Source: Xanthomonas rydalmerensis
GTDB taxonomy: Bacteria > Pseudomonadota > Gammaproteobacteria > Xanthomonadales > Xanthomonadaceae
Assembly (NCBI RefSeq): GCF_033170385.1
Contig: NZ_CP126170.1
Location: forward strand, 91,001-155,000
Direction: 5' to 3'
Length of the DNA stretch: 64,000 nt
Below are positions 17,316 through 25,858 of this stretch, piece by piece. The translations under genes and the position numbers were made by a program. The notes beneath the pieces were generated by a model, which worked only from the letters and a program-made list of their open reading frames with translations, was not told the DNA's origin and ran no database searches. Numbering within the stretch: the first letter of the stretch is position 1; each line of letters begins with the position of its first letter.

Positions 17316-17777
17316 CCCGAAGGGCGGCGTACATGGATGTACGCCGTCCGCGGCAGGGGCAGGATGCCCCTGCCGCGGATCCCCGTGATGGACGCGGACC
17401 CGGAGCGCGCAGCGCGGAGGGCGCGAAGGCAGGGCGCGCTTGACCAGCCTTCGGCTGTGGTAAAGCGCTTCTTTTGGTTACTTTTCTTTGCGCGAGCAAA
17501 GAAAAGTAACTCGCCCGCAAGGGCGAAAGCTTTGCTTCTGCTGTTGTCGTTGATGTGGTTGCTGCGTTTGGAAGCTTGAAAGCAACAACAAAGGCTTTCG
17601 CCTGGCGGCGAGTCACTTTTCTTTGCTTGTGCAAAGAAAAGTAACCAAAAGAAAGCACACCCCGCAGCGCGCCCTCCGCGCTACGCGCTCCGGGTTCGCA
17701 GCCACGACGGGCATTTTTCGACGGCACATCCATGTGCCGGCGAAAAACGACGCGCATCCTGCGCGTCGCCCTTCGGG
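17316..17777. repeat. Large imperfect inverted repeat with nested hairpins
   Basis: The outer arms CCCGAAGGGC (17316-17325) and GCCCTTCGGG (17768-17777) face each other. Inside, the arms repeat in mirrored order: a GGAGCGCG/CGCGGAGGGCGCG block near 17402-17425 against its complement near 17676-17703. The innermost blocks are GGTTACTTTTCTTTGC with GCAAAGAAAAGTAAC (17476-17510) and CTTTTCTTTGC with GCAAAGAAAAGTAACC (17616-17647). Each inner block is itself a hairpin. Reading frames across it are low-complexity and I do not regard them as genes. It may be a non-autonomous mobile element or a transcription end on both strands. Confidence 0.75.
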
Positions 17778-17962
17778 TATTCGCCCGCCGTGGCTGCCGC
17801 GCCGAGGGGACCCCGATAAATCAACAGCAACAGCACGAGCAACAGCAACGCCGGCCGTATGCTGACGTCCGCCACGACATCGCATCACCCACTGCAAACC
17901 GAGCACTCATTCCCGCACATCGCGCTGCGCCCAAGGACGATGCCAGCAAAAGCTGCAGACAC

Positions 17963-17988
17963 AAAAAACCCGGCCGAGGCCGGGCTTT
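17963..17988 (-). terminator. Rho-independent terminator after mlaA
   Basis: On the minus strand GCCCGGCC-TC-GGCCGGG is followed by TTTTTT, 24 bases past the mlaA stop. It closes the mlaFEDCB-mlaA operon. A partial T run on the plus side makes it possibly bidirectional. Confidence 0.85.
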
Positions 17989-18012
17989 TCGTAGGTGCGT
18001 GGTACGCCGGAC

Positions 18013-19080
18013 TCAGCGGCCGCCGCGCCACTCCGGGACCGGCATCGCGTCCACCGGCACCGTCGGGTTGGTCTCTTCCTCGCGCAAGTAGGCCGGCAGA
18101 TCGTCGTCCTGACGCTTGTGCCCGCGCATGTCGCTCTCGATCTGATAGTTGCGGCGCTGCAGCCACGCATCGCGGGTCAGCTGGTACTCGTCCGGCGCCT
18201 GGTCGCGCAGGCTGTCCAACGACAGCAACTGCGCGCGCGTGTCGACCAACTGCAGGCCCTGCAGGCCGACGCGTACCCGGTCTTCCTCGATCTGCTGCAG
18301 CGGCGACAGCGGCGCGTCGCCGACCAGGCCGAAGGTATCGCGCACCGTGCGCGGACCGAACAGCGGCAGTTCCAGGTAGCGCGAGCGGCGCCAGCCCCAC
18401 ACGCCCAGGGTCTGGCCGAAGTCCTCGCTGCGTCGCGGCAGGTTGGCGTCGGTGGCCGGGTCGAAGATGCCGCCGATGCCCAGCGTGCTGTTGATCAGGA
18501 ACCGGCTCAGGGTCTGCCCCGCCTGCAGCGGACGGCCCTGCAGCAGCTGGTTGACCATGGTCAGCGGCGAGCTGAGGTTGTCGAAGAAGTTGGTCACGCC
18601 CAGCCGTACCGGCCGTGGCACCACGTTGACGTAGGCACGCGCCAGCGGCCGCGCCACGGCGCGGTCGACCACGTTGTTGAAGGCATGCACCTTGCGGTTG
18701 TACTTCTCCCACGGGTCGTAGCTCGGCGGCGCCTGCACGCCCGCCGGCAGGGTCGGATCGGCCACCGGGTTGTACGGATCGCTGCCGTACAGCGCGGCGT
18801 AGTCGTCTTCGGCCGAGGTCGGTGCGCCGTTGGCGCCCGCCGGAGGCGTGGCCACCGTCGCGCTGGACGACGCCGGCGTGGCGCTGGCGTCCATGCCGGT
18901 CGTGCTGTCGGTGGACGCCGCCATGGCGTTCGCATCGGCGGTGGGGGCGCTGTCGCCGGCAGCGGGCGCGGTCTGCGCCGTCGGCGGCGGAGGCGGTGGC
19001 GGGGTGCGCTTGGGCGCGCCGGCGCAGGCGCCAAGCGCGGCGGCCAGGGTCAGGGAGGTGAGGATACGCAGCACGTTCAT
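18013..19080 (-). CDS. mlaA: MlaA/VacJ family lipoprotein
   Basis: The protein has 355 residues. The lipoprotein signal ends LAAALGAC. Residues about 20-95 are a low-complexity Pro/Ala/Thr spacer. The MlaA domain begins with DPWEKYNRKVHAFNNVVDRAVARPLARAYV and continues with FFDNLSSPLTMVNQLLQG and FLINSTLGIGGIFDPA, then the typical DFGQTLGVWGW and LPLFGPRTVRDTFG. MlaA sits in the outer membrane ring and passes mislocalised phospholipids to MlaC. Here it is the last gene of the mla operon, four bases after mlaB, which is unlike E. coli where it is unlinked. Confidence 0.95.
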   Translation of the reverse strand: MNVLRILTSLTLAAALGACAGAPKRTPPPPPPPTAQTAPAAGDSAPTADANAMAASTDSTTGMDASATPASSSATVATPPAGANGAPTSAEDDYAALYGSDPYNPVADPTLPAGVQAPPSYDPWEKYNRKVHAFNNVVDRAVARPLARAYVNVVPRPVRLGVTNFFDNLSSPLTMVNQLLQGRPLQAGQTLSRFLINSTLGIGGIFDPATDANLPRRSEDFGQTLGVWGWRRSRYLELPLFGPRTVRDTFGLVGDAPLSPLQQIEEDRVRVGLQGLQLVDTRAQLLSLDSLRDQAPDEYQLTRDAWLQRRNYQIESDMRGHKRQDDDLPAYLREEETNPTVPVDAMPVPEWRGGR

Positions 19081-19083
19081 GTG

Positions 19084-19401
19084 TCAGCTCGCCGCAGGGG
19101 GAGAGTGGAAGTCCAGGGTCGAGGCCAGCCGGTAGGCGGCGCTCAGGTCGGTCAGGCCGGCCGGGGCGCCATGGATGGCGACCTCGGCCTGGCCCTGGGT
19201 GCGCAGGCGCGCGGCGAGTTCGGCGAGCAGTGCCAGGCCGGCGCTGTCCACCCGCGACACCGCCTGCAGATCCAGCGCGCGTGCGCCCGGCAGCGCGCGC
19301 AGCGCCGCCGGCCACAACGCGGTGGCCGCGGCGCGGTCGAGCACGCCGCTCAGCGCGAGCGTGTCGCCGTCGCGGCGCACCTGCGGCGCATCACTTGCCA
19401 C
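19084..19401 (-). CDS. mlaB: STAS domain protein MlaB
   Basis: The protein has 105 residues, a single STAS domain with the helix-strand core ALDLQAVSRVDSAGLALLAEL. The DSAGL motif carries the Ser that in anti-sigma antagonists is phosphorylated, and in MlaB contacts the ATPase. MlaB binds MlaF in the cytoplasm and is needed for assembly of the MlaFEDB transporter. The start overlaps the end of mlaC by eleven bases. Confidence 0.88.
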   Translation of the reverse strand: MASDAPQVRRDGDTLALSGVLDRAAATALWPAALRALPGARALDLQAVSRVDSAGLALLAELAARLRTQGQAEVAIHGAPAGLTDLSAAYRLASTLDFHSPPAAS

Positions 19402-20056
19402 TGTTGCTCGCCGGTGCCGCCTGCAGCGTGCCGTTGCGCAGCTCGGCCGCGACCTCGGCGATCGACTTGTTGCGCAGCGGGGTGTCGAACTGGTTGCGGA
19501 AGGTCTGCACGTAGGACACGCCTTCGACCATCACGTCGAAGATCTTCCAGCCCGCGCCGGTGTTGCGCAGCAGGTAGTCCACCGGCACCGGGTCGCCGCC
19601 GCTGCGCAGCAGCTCGGTGGAGACCTTGACGCCGCGGCCGCCCGGCAGCGGGGTTTCCGACTTCACCCGCACCTGCGGCTTGCCTTCGAAGGTCAGCAGC
19701 GAGGTGCCGTAGCGCTGCATCAGGTTGTCGGCCATCGCGTCGCCGAACAGCTTGACGTCGCCGTCGGAGGCGCCGCGGCCGTGCACGCCCAGCACCAGGC
19801 GGGCGGCGTAGTCGCGGTCGAAGGACTTGTTCATCTCGCTGTCGATGAACTGGCGCAGCGCGGAAGGGTTGCTCTTGAACTCGCTGCGGCGCTGTTCCAG
19901 CGTGGTCAGGATGCGCGTGCTGTTCTCCAGCACCACCTTGCTGGCCGAACCGGCCTGGGCGGCGGCGGCGGCCGGCGCGGCCTGGGCCAGGGCGGCGGAG
20001 GGCGCGGCCACGGCCAGCGCGGCGGCGAGAGCGGCGGAAAGCAGTTTGATCGTCAT
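19391..20056 (-). CDS. mlaC: Periplasmic phospholipid-binding protein MlaC
   Basis: The protein has 221 residues with a cleavable signal (MTIKLLSAALAAALAVAAPS, then AALA-QA). The mature part has the MlaC/Ttg2D fold signature: LRQFIDSEMNKSFDRDYAARLVLG, then VKLFGDAMADNLMQRYG, and GGDPVPVDYLLRNTGAGWKIFDVMVEGVSYV. It ferries phospholipid between MlaA at the outer membrane and MlaD at the inner membrane. Its ATG overlaps the mlaD stop (ATGA). Confidence 0.95.
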   Translation of the reverse strand: MTIKLLSAALAAALAVAAPSAALAQAAPAAAAAQAGSASKVVLENSTRILTTLEQRRSEFKSNPSALRQFIDSEMNKSFDRDYAARLVLGVHGRGASDGDVKLFGDAMADNLMQRYGTSLLTFEGKPQVRVKSETPLPGGRGVKVSTELLRSGGDPVPVDYLLRNTGAGWKIFDVMVEGVSYVQTFRNQFDTPLRNKSIAEVAAELRNGTLQAAPASNSGK

Positions 20057-20592
20057 GGCTTGGGTTCCGTTGCGGGCGTGGTGGGGTCGGCCGAGGGTGC
20101 GGCAGCGGGCGTTGCGTTCTTGTCGCCGCCGGCGCTGCCGCCGCCGAACATGTACTTGCCGACCAGCTGGATCAGGTCCACCGCCGGCTGGGTGAAGGCG
20201 ATTTCCTGGCCGGGCTTGAGCGTGTCGGGGTCGCCGCCGGGCTGCAGGCCGACGTAGCTCTCGCCGAGCAGGCCGCTGGTCAGGATCGCCGCCGAGGTGT
20301 CGGCCGGCAGGTCCTTGTACTTGTCGTCGATGGACAGGGTGACCACCGAGTCGAACTTGGTCGGGTCCAGGTCGATCTTGGCGACCTGGCCGATGATGAC
20401 GCCGCCGATCTTCACCGGCGCCTGCGCGCGCAGCTGGCCGATCTGCGAGAAGCGCGCGACCAGGTCGTAGCGGTGGCCGCCGAAGCCCCACTGGCGGTTG
20501 GTGGAAGCCAGCGCCAGCACCAGCAGCGAGGCCAGGCCCAGCAGCAGGAAGGCGCCGACGGCGAACTCGAGACGGGGACCACGGAGAGCCAT
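20053..20592 (-). CDS. mlaD: MCE domain protein MlaD
   Basis: The protein has 179 residues. One membrane anchor (AVGAFLLLGLASLLVLALA) is followed by a single MCE domain: LVARFSQIGQLRAQAPVKIGGVIIGQV, then the strand ILTSGLLGESYVGLQPGGD. The C-terminal ALA/PRO/THR-rich tail after residue 150 is low-complexity. MlaD forms a hexameric ring on MlaE in the periplasm and is the lipid channel between MlaC and the permease. Confidence 0.95.
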   Translation of the reverse strand: MALRGPRLEFAVGAFLLLGLASLLVLALASTNRQWGFGGHRYDLVARFSQIGQLRAQAPVKIGGVIIGQVAKIDLDPTKFDSVVTLSIDDKYKDLPADTSAAILTSGLLGESYVGLQPGGDPDTLKPGQEIAFTQPAVDLIQLVGKYMFGGGSAGGDKNATPAAAPSADPTTPATEPKP

Positions 20593-20695
20593 AACGTGTC
20601 TACCTTGTTGATTCAGCGTGGCCGCGGCGCCAGTGCCGCGACCGGGATGTTGCCGCGGGGCCTGCCGTCGCCGGCCGGCTCCGCGTTGGCGCCGC

Positions 20696-21445
20696 TCAGC
20701 GGAACAGCAGCGCCGACATGACGAAGTTGAACATCAGCACCAGCAGCGAGGCGTTGACCACGGCGCGGGTGGTGGCCACCGAGGTGCCCTCGATGGTCGG
20801 CTCGGCGTGGAAGCCGACATAGGCCGCGACCAGCGCCGCCGTGCCGCCGAACACCGCCGACTTCAGCATCGCCACGCCGAAGTCGTCCCAGAAATCCACG
20901 CTGCTCGACAGCGCCGACCAGAACGTGCCGCGGTCCAGGCCGAGCGCCGCCACCGCCTCGAAGTAGCTGGCGCTGATCGCCAGCGAGCAGAAGATGCCGG
21001 TCAGCAGCGGCACGGTCAGCACCGCCGCCCAGAAGCGCGGCGCCACCGCCTTGGCCACCGGGTCGATCGCCATCAGCTCCAGCGCCTTGATCTGGTCGGT
21101 GGCGCGCATCAGGCCCAGCTCGGCGGCGATGGAACTGCCGGCGCGGCCGATGAACAGCAGCGCGGTCAGCACCGGCGCCAGCTCGCGGTACAGCGACAGC
21201 CCGAGCAGGGTCGACAACGCATCGGAGGCGCCGTAGGTCTGCAGCGTGCGGTAGCCCTGCAGGGTGAGCACCAGCCCGACGAACGCACCGCCCACCGCGA
21301 TGATCGGCAGCGAGCGCGCGCCGACCTTGTAGATCTCGCGGATCAGCTCGGCCAGCAGGTCGCGGGTCGGCAGCGAACCACGCAGCACGGTCAGGAAGAA
21401 CAGCCCGGCGCGGCCCAGGGAACGGATCGGGGCAACGATGGCCAT
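20696..21445 (-). CDS. mlaE: ABC permease MlaE
   Basis: The protein has 249 residues and five to six hydrophobic segments, with the MlaE/YrbE signature AVGGAFVGLVLTLQGYRTLQTYGA, RELAPVLTALLFIGRAGSSIAAELGLMRATDQI and ALELMAIDPVAK. In the MlaFEDB complex it forms the lipid-transporting dimer in the inner membrane. Its start shares one base with the mlaF stop. The gap to mlaD (103 bases) is the longest in the operon. Confidence 0.95.
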   Translation of the reverse strand: MAIVAPIRSLGRAGLFFLTVLRGSLPTRDLLAELIREIYKVGARSLPIIAVGGAFVGLVLTLQGYRTLQTYGASDALSTLLGLSLYRELAPVLTALLFIGRAGSSIAAELGLMRATDQIKALELMAIDPVAKAVAPRFWAAVLTVPLLTGIFCSLAISASYFEAVAALGLDRGTFWSALSSSVDFWDDFGVAMLKSAVFGGTAALVAAYVGFHAEPTIEGTSVATTRAVVNASLLVLMFNFVMSALLFR

Positions 21446-22236
21446 CAGGCGGCGCTCCGCGCGCGCTGCGGCGCATCGAACGGGATCGGGCCGTCGGGAC
21501 GGCCGTGCAGGAACTGCTGCAGCAGCGGGTCGCTGCTGGCCTGCAGGTCCTGCGGGGTGCCGGCGAAGACCACGCCGCCGTTGGCGATGGCCACCGCTTG
21601 GTCGCAGATCGGCAGGGTCTCATGGACGTGGTGGCTGACGATGATGCTGGTCAGGCCCAGGGTGTGGTTGAGGCGCTGGATCAGGCTCATGATCACGCCG
21701 GAGGCGATCGGGTCCAGGCCGGTCAGGGGTTCGTCGTAGATCATCAGCGGCGGATCCAGGGCCAGGGCCCGCGCCAGCGCCACGCGCCGCGCCATGCCGC
21801 CGGATAGCTCGCGCGGCCAGGCATCGGCGGCGGCCAGCAGGCCCACCGCATGCAGCTTTAGCGCCACCAGCCGCTGCAGCACCGGCTCGGGCAGGCGGGT
21901 GTGGGCGCGCAACGGCAGCGCCACGTTCTCGGCCACGCTCAGGTCGGTGAGCAGGCCATTGCCCTGCAGCAGCACGCCGATGCTCTTGCGCGTCTCGCGC
22001 AGCGCACGGCTGCCGCGCGGCAACGGCTTGCCGAACACCTCCAGCGTGCCAGCCGCGGGCACCAGTTCGCCGGTCAGCGCCGCCAGCAGCGTGGACTTGC
22101 CGCTGCCGGAGGGACCCAGCACGGCGGTGATGCTGCCGCGCGGCACGCTCAGCGAGACGTCGCGCAGAATCGCGCGGCCGCCGCGGTCGATGCGCACACC
22201 CGACAACTGCACCAGATTGGATTCGGAAGACGCCAT
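21445..22236 (-). CDS. mlaF: ABC ATPase MlaF
   Basis: The protein has 263 residues. Walker A is LGPSGSGKSTLLAAL, the signature is ELSGGMARRVALARAL, Walker B is LMIYDEPLTGLDP, and the H loop is IIVSHHVHE. The C-terminal tail contains PIPFDAPQRARSAA. MlaF powers the retrograde phospholipid transporter and is the first gene of the operon. The preceding 200 bases separate it from divergent recC and contain an AT-rich patch (about 22236-22268) suited to its promoter. Confidence 0.95.
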   Translation of the reverse strand: MASSESNLVQLSGVRIDRGGRAILRDVSLSVPRGSITAVLGPSGSGKSTLLAALTGELVPAAGTLEVFGKPLPRGSRALRETRKSIGVLLQGNGLLTDLSVAENVALPLRAHTRLPEPVLQRLVALKLHAVGLLAAADAWPRELSGGMARRVALARALALDPPLMIYDEPLTGLDPIASGVIMSLIQRLNHTLGLTSIIVSHHVHETLPICDQAVAIANGGVVFAGTPQDLQASSDPLLQQFLHGRPDGPIPFDAPQRARSAA

Positions 22237-22450
22237 TGCGGCCTTTAACGAAAATACAACATAGGATCGATCCGTTCGGCTGAACTTAACCGAACTGGCC
22301 CGTCCAGTATTGTGGCACTGCTCACGCCCCTGTGCGCGCCCGGCGCATATGCCCGTCTACGCAACAGCGTGTCGCGTTTGGCGGCCTGTCCGTCACGCCA
22401 TGCGAGGCGGGCCGGCGCGGGTGGGACGCATCCGGCACAATGCCCGGCAC

Positions 22451-25400
22451 ATGCCTGCCCCGTCCGCGCCCGATTTCCGGCTGTATCCGTCCAACGCGCT
22501 GGATACCCTGGCCGCCCTGCTCGCCGAAGAACTGCGCCGGCCGCCGCCGGAGCAGCCCTTGCTGGCGCCGGAGGTGGTGCTGATCCCGCAGGTGGCGATG
22601 CGGCGCTGGCTGCAGTCGACCCTGGCCGCGGTGCACGGGGTGGCGGCGAACCTGGAATTCCTCACCCCCGGCGAATTCGTCGCGCGCGCGCTGGAGCGCA
22701 ATCTCGGCGCGGCGGCCGACGATCTGGACATGGCGACCATGCACTGGCGCCTGTACGCCGCGCTGCAGGGCGACCTGGGCACCGATGCGGCGTTGGCGCC
22801 GCTGGCCGGGTATCTGGCCGATGGCGATGCGCTCAAGCCGTGGAGCCTGGCCGGCGAGCTGAGCAACGTGTTCGAGAAGTACCAGGCCTGGCGCCGCGAC
22901 TGGCTGCTGCGCTGGGAAGGCGGCGCCGACCCGGACGATCCGCAGGCACGGCTGTGGCGGCGCATCGCCAGCGGCCGCGCCTACCGCGCGCGGCGCATCG
23001 GCCAGTACCTGGACCGCTACGCGCGGCCGGACGGGCCGTTGCCGCAGGGCCTGCCGCGGCGCCTGTTCGCCTTCGCCGTGCTCAACATCTCCCCGGACGT
23101 GCTGCGCGTGCTGGCCACGCAGGCGCGCGCCGGCACGCTGCACTTCTACCTGCCGACCCCGGCCCAGGGCTACTGGGGCGATCTGCAGACGCTGTGGCAG
23201 CGCCGCCGCGAGGGCGGGGCGGTGGAGCTGTTCGCCGAGCAGGTGCAGGAGAATCCGCTGCTGCAGGCCTGGGGCGCGGCCGGGCGCGACTTCATGGCGC
23301 TGATCGGCGACTACGAGGTGGTGCATCCGCTGGCCGAGATCGCGGTCTATGCCGATCCGCTGGAATCGGGCCGGCGCGCGCTGGCCGACGGTGGCCTCGG
23401 CGACAGCCTGCTGCGGCGCATGCAGAGCGACCTGTTCCATCGCCGCGCGCCGGCCCGACCGGCGCCGCTGGCCGCGGTGGACCCGCACGATCCCAGCCTG
23501 CAGGTGCACGCCTGCCACACCCGCCTGCGCGAACTGCAGGTGCTGCACGACCAGCTGCGCGCGCTGCTGGACGATCCGCGCTTCGAGCCGCCGCTGCAGC
23601 CGCGCGAGATCGCGGTGCTGTCGCCGGATATCGACCCCTACGTTCCGTATCTGGATGCGGTGTTCGGCAGCCATGGCGGCGACGACCCCTTGCCCTATGC
23701 GCTGGCCGACGCCAGCCCGCTGGCCAGCGAGCCGCTGGCCGAGGTGTTCCTGGCGCTGCTCGGCCTGCCGATCGCGCGGTTCGGCCTGCACGAGATCCTG
23801 GACCTGCTCGCCAGCGCGCCGATCGCCGAGGCCGCCGGCCTGGACGAGGCCGGGCTGGAACGCCTGCGCGGCTGGCTGCACGCCGCCGGCGCGCGCTGGG
23901 GCCTGGATGCAGCGCACCGGCAGCGTCACCAGGCGCCGGCCGACGACGCCTACACCTGGCGTTTCGCCCTGGACCGGCTGCTGCTCGGCCACGCCAGCGG
24001 CGCCGAGGACGACATCGACGGCGTGGCGCCGTGGCCGCAGCTGGAAGGCAGCGCGCTGGCCGCGCTGGACACGCTGCTGCGTCTGTTGCGCGTGCTCGAC
24101 CGCCACCAGGCCGCGCTGGCCGAGCCGATGCCGCCGGCGCAGTGGCGCGAAGTGCTGCTGGGGCTGCTCGAGGCCTTGTTGCCGCAGAGCCCGTCGGCGC
24201 CGCGCCAGCAGCGCGCGCTGGAACGGTTGCGCGCACTGATCGACCAGTTCGCGCGCGACGCCGCCCGCGCCGACTACGCCGACGCGGTGCCGGCCGAGGT
24301 GGTGCGCGCGCACTTCGCCGCGGTGCTGGGCGAATCGGACACGCGCGCGCCGCTGCTCACCGGCGGCATCAGCTTCGGCCGCATGGTGCCGATGCGGCTG
24401 CTGCCGTTCCGGGTCATCTGCCTGCTGGGCATGAACGACGGCGATTTCCCGCGCCGCGATCCGGCCGCCGGGCTCAACCGCCTCACCGCCGAACTGGGCA
24501 CCGCGCGCCGCCGCCACGGCGACCGCTCCACCCGCGAGGACGACCGCTTCCTGTTCCTGCAGCTGTTCGCCTCGGCGCAGGAAGTGTTCTACCTCAGCTA
24601 CCTGGGCGCCGACGCGCGCGACGGCAGCGTGCGGGAACCCTCGCCGCTGGTCGGCGAACTGCTGGCCTGCACCGCGCAGTACCACGCCGATCCGGCCGCG
24701 GCCGCAGCGCTGGTGGTGCGGCATCCGCTGCAGCCGTTCGCCGCCGCCGCGTTCGGCGCCACCGGTGCCGAGGATGCCGACCCGCGCCGTTTCAGCTACC
24801 GCCGGCAGTGGCGGCCGGCGGTGGACAGCCTGGTCGGCCAGCGCCAGCCGCTGGCGCCGTGGATCGACGCGCTGCCGGCCGCGGCCGACGACGCGCCGCC
24901 GGCGCAGTTGTCCATCGACGACCTGCGCCGGCTGCTGGTCGATCCGGCCGGGCAGTTCCTGCGCCAGCGCCTGGGCCTGCGCCTGCCCGATCCGGCGCAG
25001 GCCGACAGCGACCTGGAACCGCTGCTGGCAGCCAGCCGCGGGCTCGACCAGTACGGCTTGCAGCAGCAGGTGTTCGAGGCGGTGCTGCGCGAGGATACCG
25101 ACGCCCTGTACGAGCGCCTGCGCGCCCGCGCGCTGCTGCCGTCCGGGCCGCTGGGCCGGCGCCAGCTCGACGAGCGCGTGCGCCAGTTGCGTCCCTACGC
25201 CGAGGCGTTCCGGCAGTGGCGCGGCGCCGCCGCCGCACCGCTGGCGCCGCGGCTGCAGGTGGACCTCGACGGCACCGCGCTGCATGGCCGCCTGCCCGGC
25301 TGGTACGCGCCCGGCGTGGCGCGCGTGCAGGTCGGCGCCTTGAGCGGGCGCAGCGCGATTCGCCATGGCCTGGAATGGCTGCTGCTGCGCGCCGCCGGCG

Positions 25401-25858
25401 AAGCGATGCCCTACGTGCGTTTCTTCGATCACGACGACGGCCTCGGCCCGCATCCGATGGACCGCGAACCGCTGCCCACTGCCCAGGCGCGGCAGGCATT
25501 GGGCGAGCTACTGCAGCTGTATCGGCATGGCCGGCAGGCGCCGCTGGCGTTCGCGCCGTACAGCAGCTGGAAGTACTACCAGGCCGCGCGCGCCGGCGAT
25601 CTCGACAAGGCGATCAAGGACGCCGCCGCGCAATGGCAGGCCGGCTTCGGCTGGAGCGAGGCGGACAGCCCGGAACTGCGCCTGGTCGGCCGTGGCCGCG
25701 ACCCGTTCGCCGACGCCCAACGCTTCGCCGACTTCGCCGCCACCAGCCAGCGCGTGTTCGGCCTGCTCGAACAGGGCGACGCCGGCCCTGCGCTCGATCC
25801 CGAACGGCTGAGCGAAAGCTGGCAGCGCTGGCGCGGCTTGCAGGAGGACGCCGAATGA
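22451..25858 (+). CDS. recC: Exodeoxyribonuclease V subunit gamma
   Basis: The protein has 1135 residues from MPAPSAPDFRLYPSN (ATG at 22451). The N-terminus (RLYPSNALDTLAALLAEEL) and ALIPQVAMRRWLQ-type segment match RecC, an inactive helicase-like subunit that recognises Chi. The middle shows GGISFGRMVPMRLLPFRVICLLGMNDGDFPRRD, diagnostic of the family. No functional Walker A is present, as expected. The ATG is preceded by CACAAT nine bases upstream, without a Shine-Dalgarno. It overlaps recB by four bases (ATGA). Confidence 0.95.
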   Translation: MPAPSAPDFRLYPSNALDTLAALLAEELRRPPPEQPLLAPEVVLIPQVAMRRWLQSTLAAVHGVAANLEFLTPGEFVARALERNLGAAADDLDMATMHWRLYAALQGDLGTDAALAPLAGYLADGDALKPWSLAGELSNVFEKYQAWRRDWLLRWEGGADPDDPQARLWRRIASGRAYRARRIGQYLDRYARPDGPLPQGLPRRLFAFAVLNISPDVLRVLATQARAGTLHFYLPTPAQGYWGDLQTLWQRRREGGAVELFAEQVQENPLLQAWGAAGRDFMALIGDYEVVHPLAEIAVYADPLESGRRALADGGLGDSLLRRMQSDLFHRRAPARPAPLAAVDPHDPSLQVHACHTRLRELQVLHDQLRALLDDPRFEPPLQPREIAVLSPDIDPYVPYLDAVFGSHGGDDPLPYALADASPLASEPLAEVFLALLGLPIARFGLHEILDLLASAPIAEAAGLDEAGLERLRGWLHAAGARWGLDAAHRQRHQAPADDAYTWRFALDRLLLGHASGAEDDIDGVAPWPQLEGSALAALDTLLRLLRVLDRHQAALAEPMPPAQWREVLLGLLEALLPQSPSAPRQQRALERLRALIDQFARDAARADYADAVPAEVVRAHFAAVLGESDTRAPLLTGGISFGRMVPMRLLPFRVICLLGMNDGDFPRRDPAAGLNRLTAELGTARRRHGDRSTREDDRFLFLQLFASAQEVFYLSYLGADARDGSVREPSPLVGELLACTAQYHADPAAAAALVVRHPLQPFAAAAFGATGAEDADPRRFSYRRQWRPAVDSLVGQRQPLAPWIDALPAAADDAPPAQLSIDDLRRLLVDPAGQFLRQRLGLRLPDPAQADSDLEPLLAASRGLDQYGLQQQVFEAVLREDTDALYERLRARALLPSGPLGRRQLDERVRQLRPYAEAFRQWRGAAAAPLAPRLQVDLDGTALHGRLPGWYAPGVARVQVGALSGRSAIRHGLEWLLLRAAGEAMPYVRFFDHDDGLGPHPMDREPLPTAQARQALGELLQLYRHGRQAPLAFAPYSSWKYYQAARAGDLDKAIKDAAAQWQAGFGWSEADSPELRLVGRGRDPFADAQRFADFAATSQRVFGLLEQGDAGPALDPERLSESWQRWRGLQEDAE

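Noticed and set aside
22322..25453. 1043-codon antisense frame opposite recC
   Set aside because: Same GC shadow effect; no recognisable motif.
22312..25854. Upstream extension of recB over recC in the same frame
   Set aside because: The long frame upstream of 25855 is a shadow of recC; the ATG at 25855 overlaps the recC stop.
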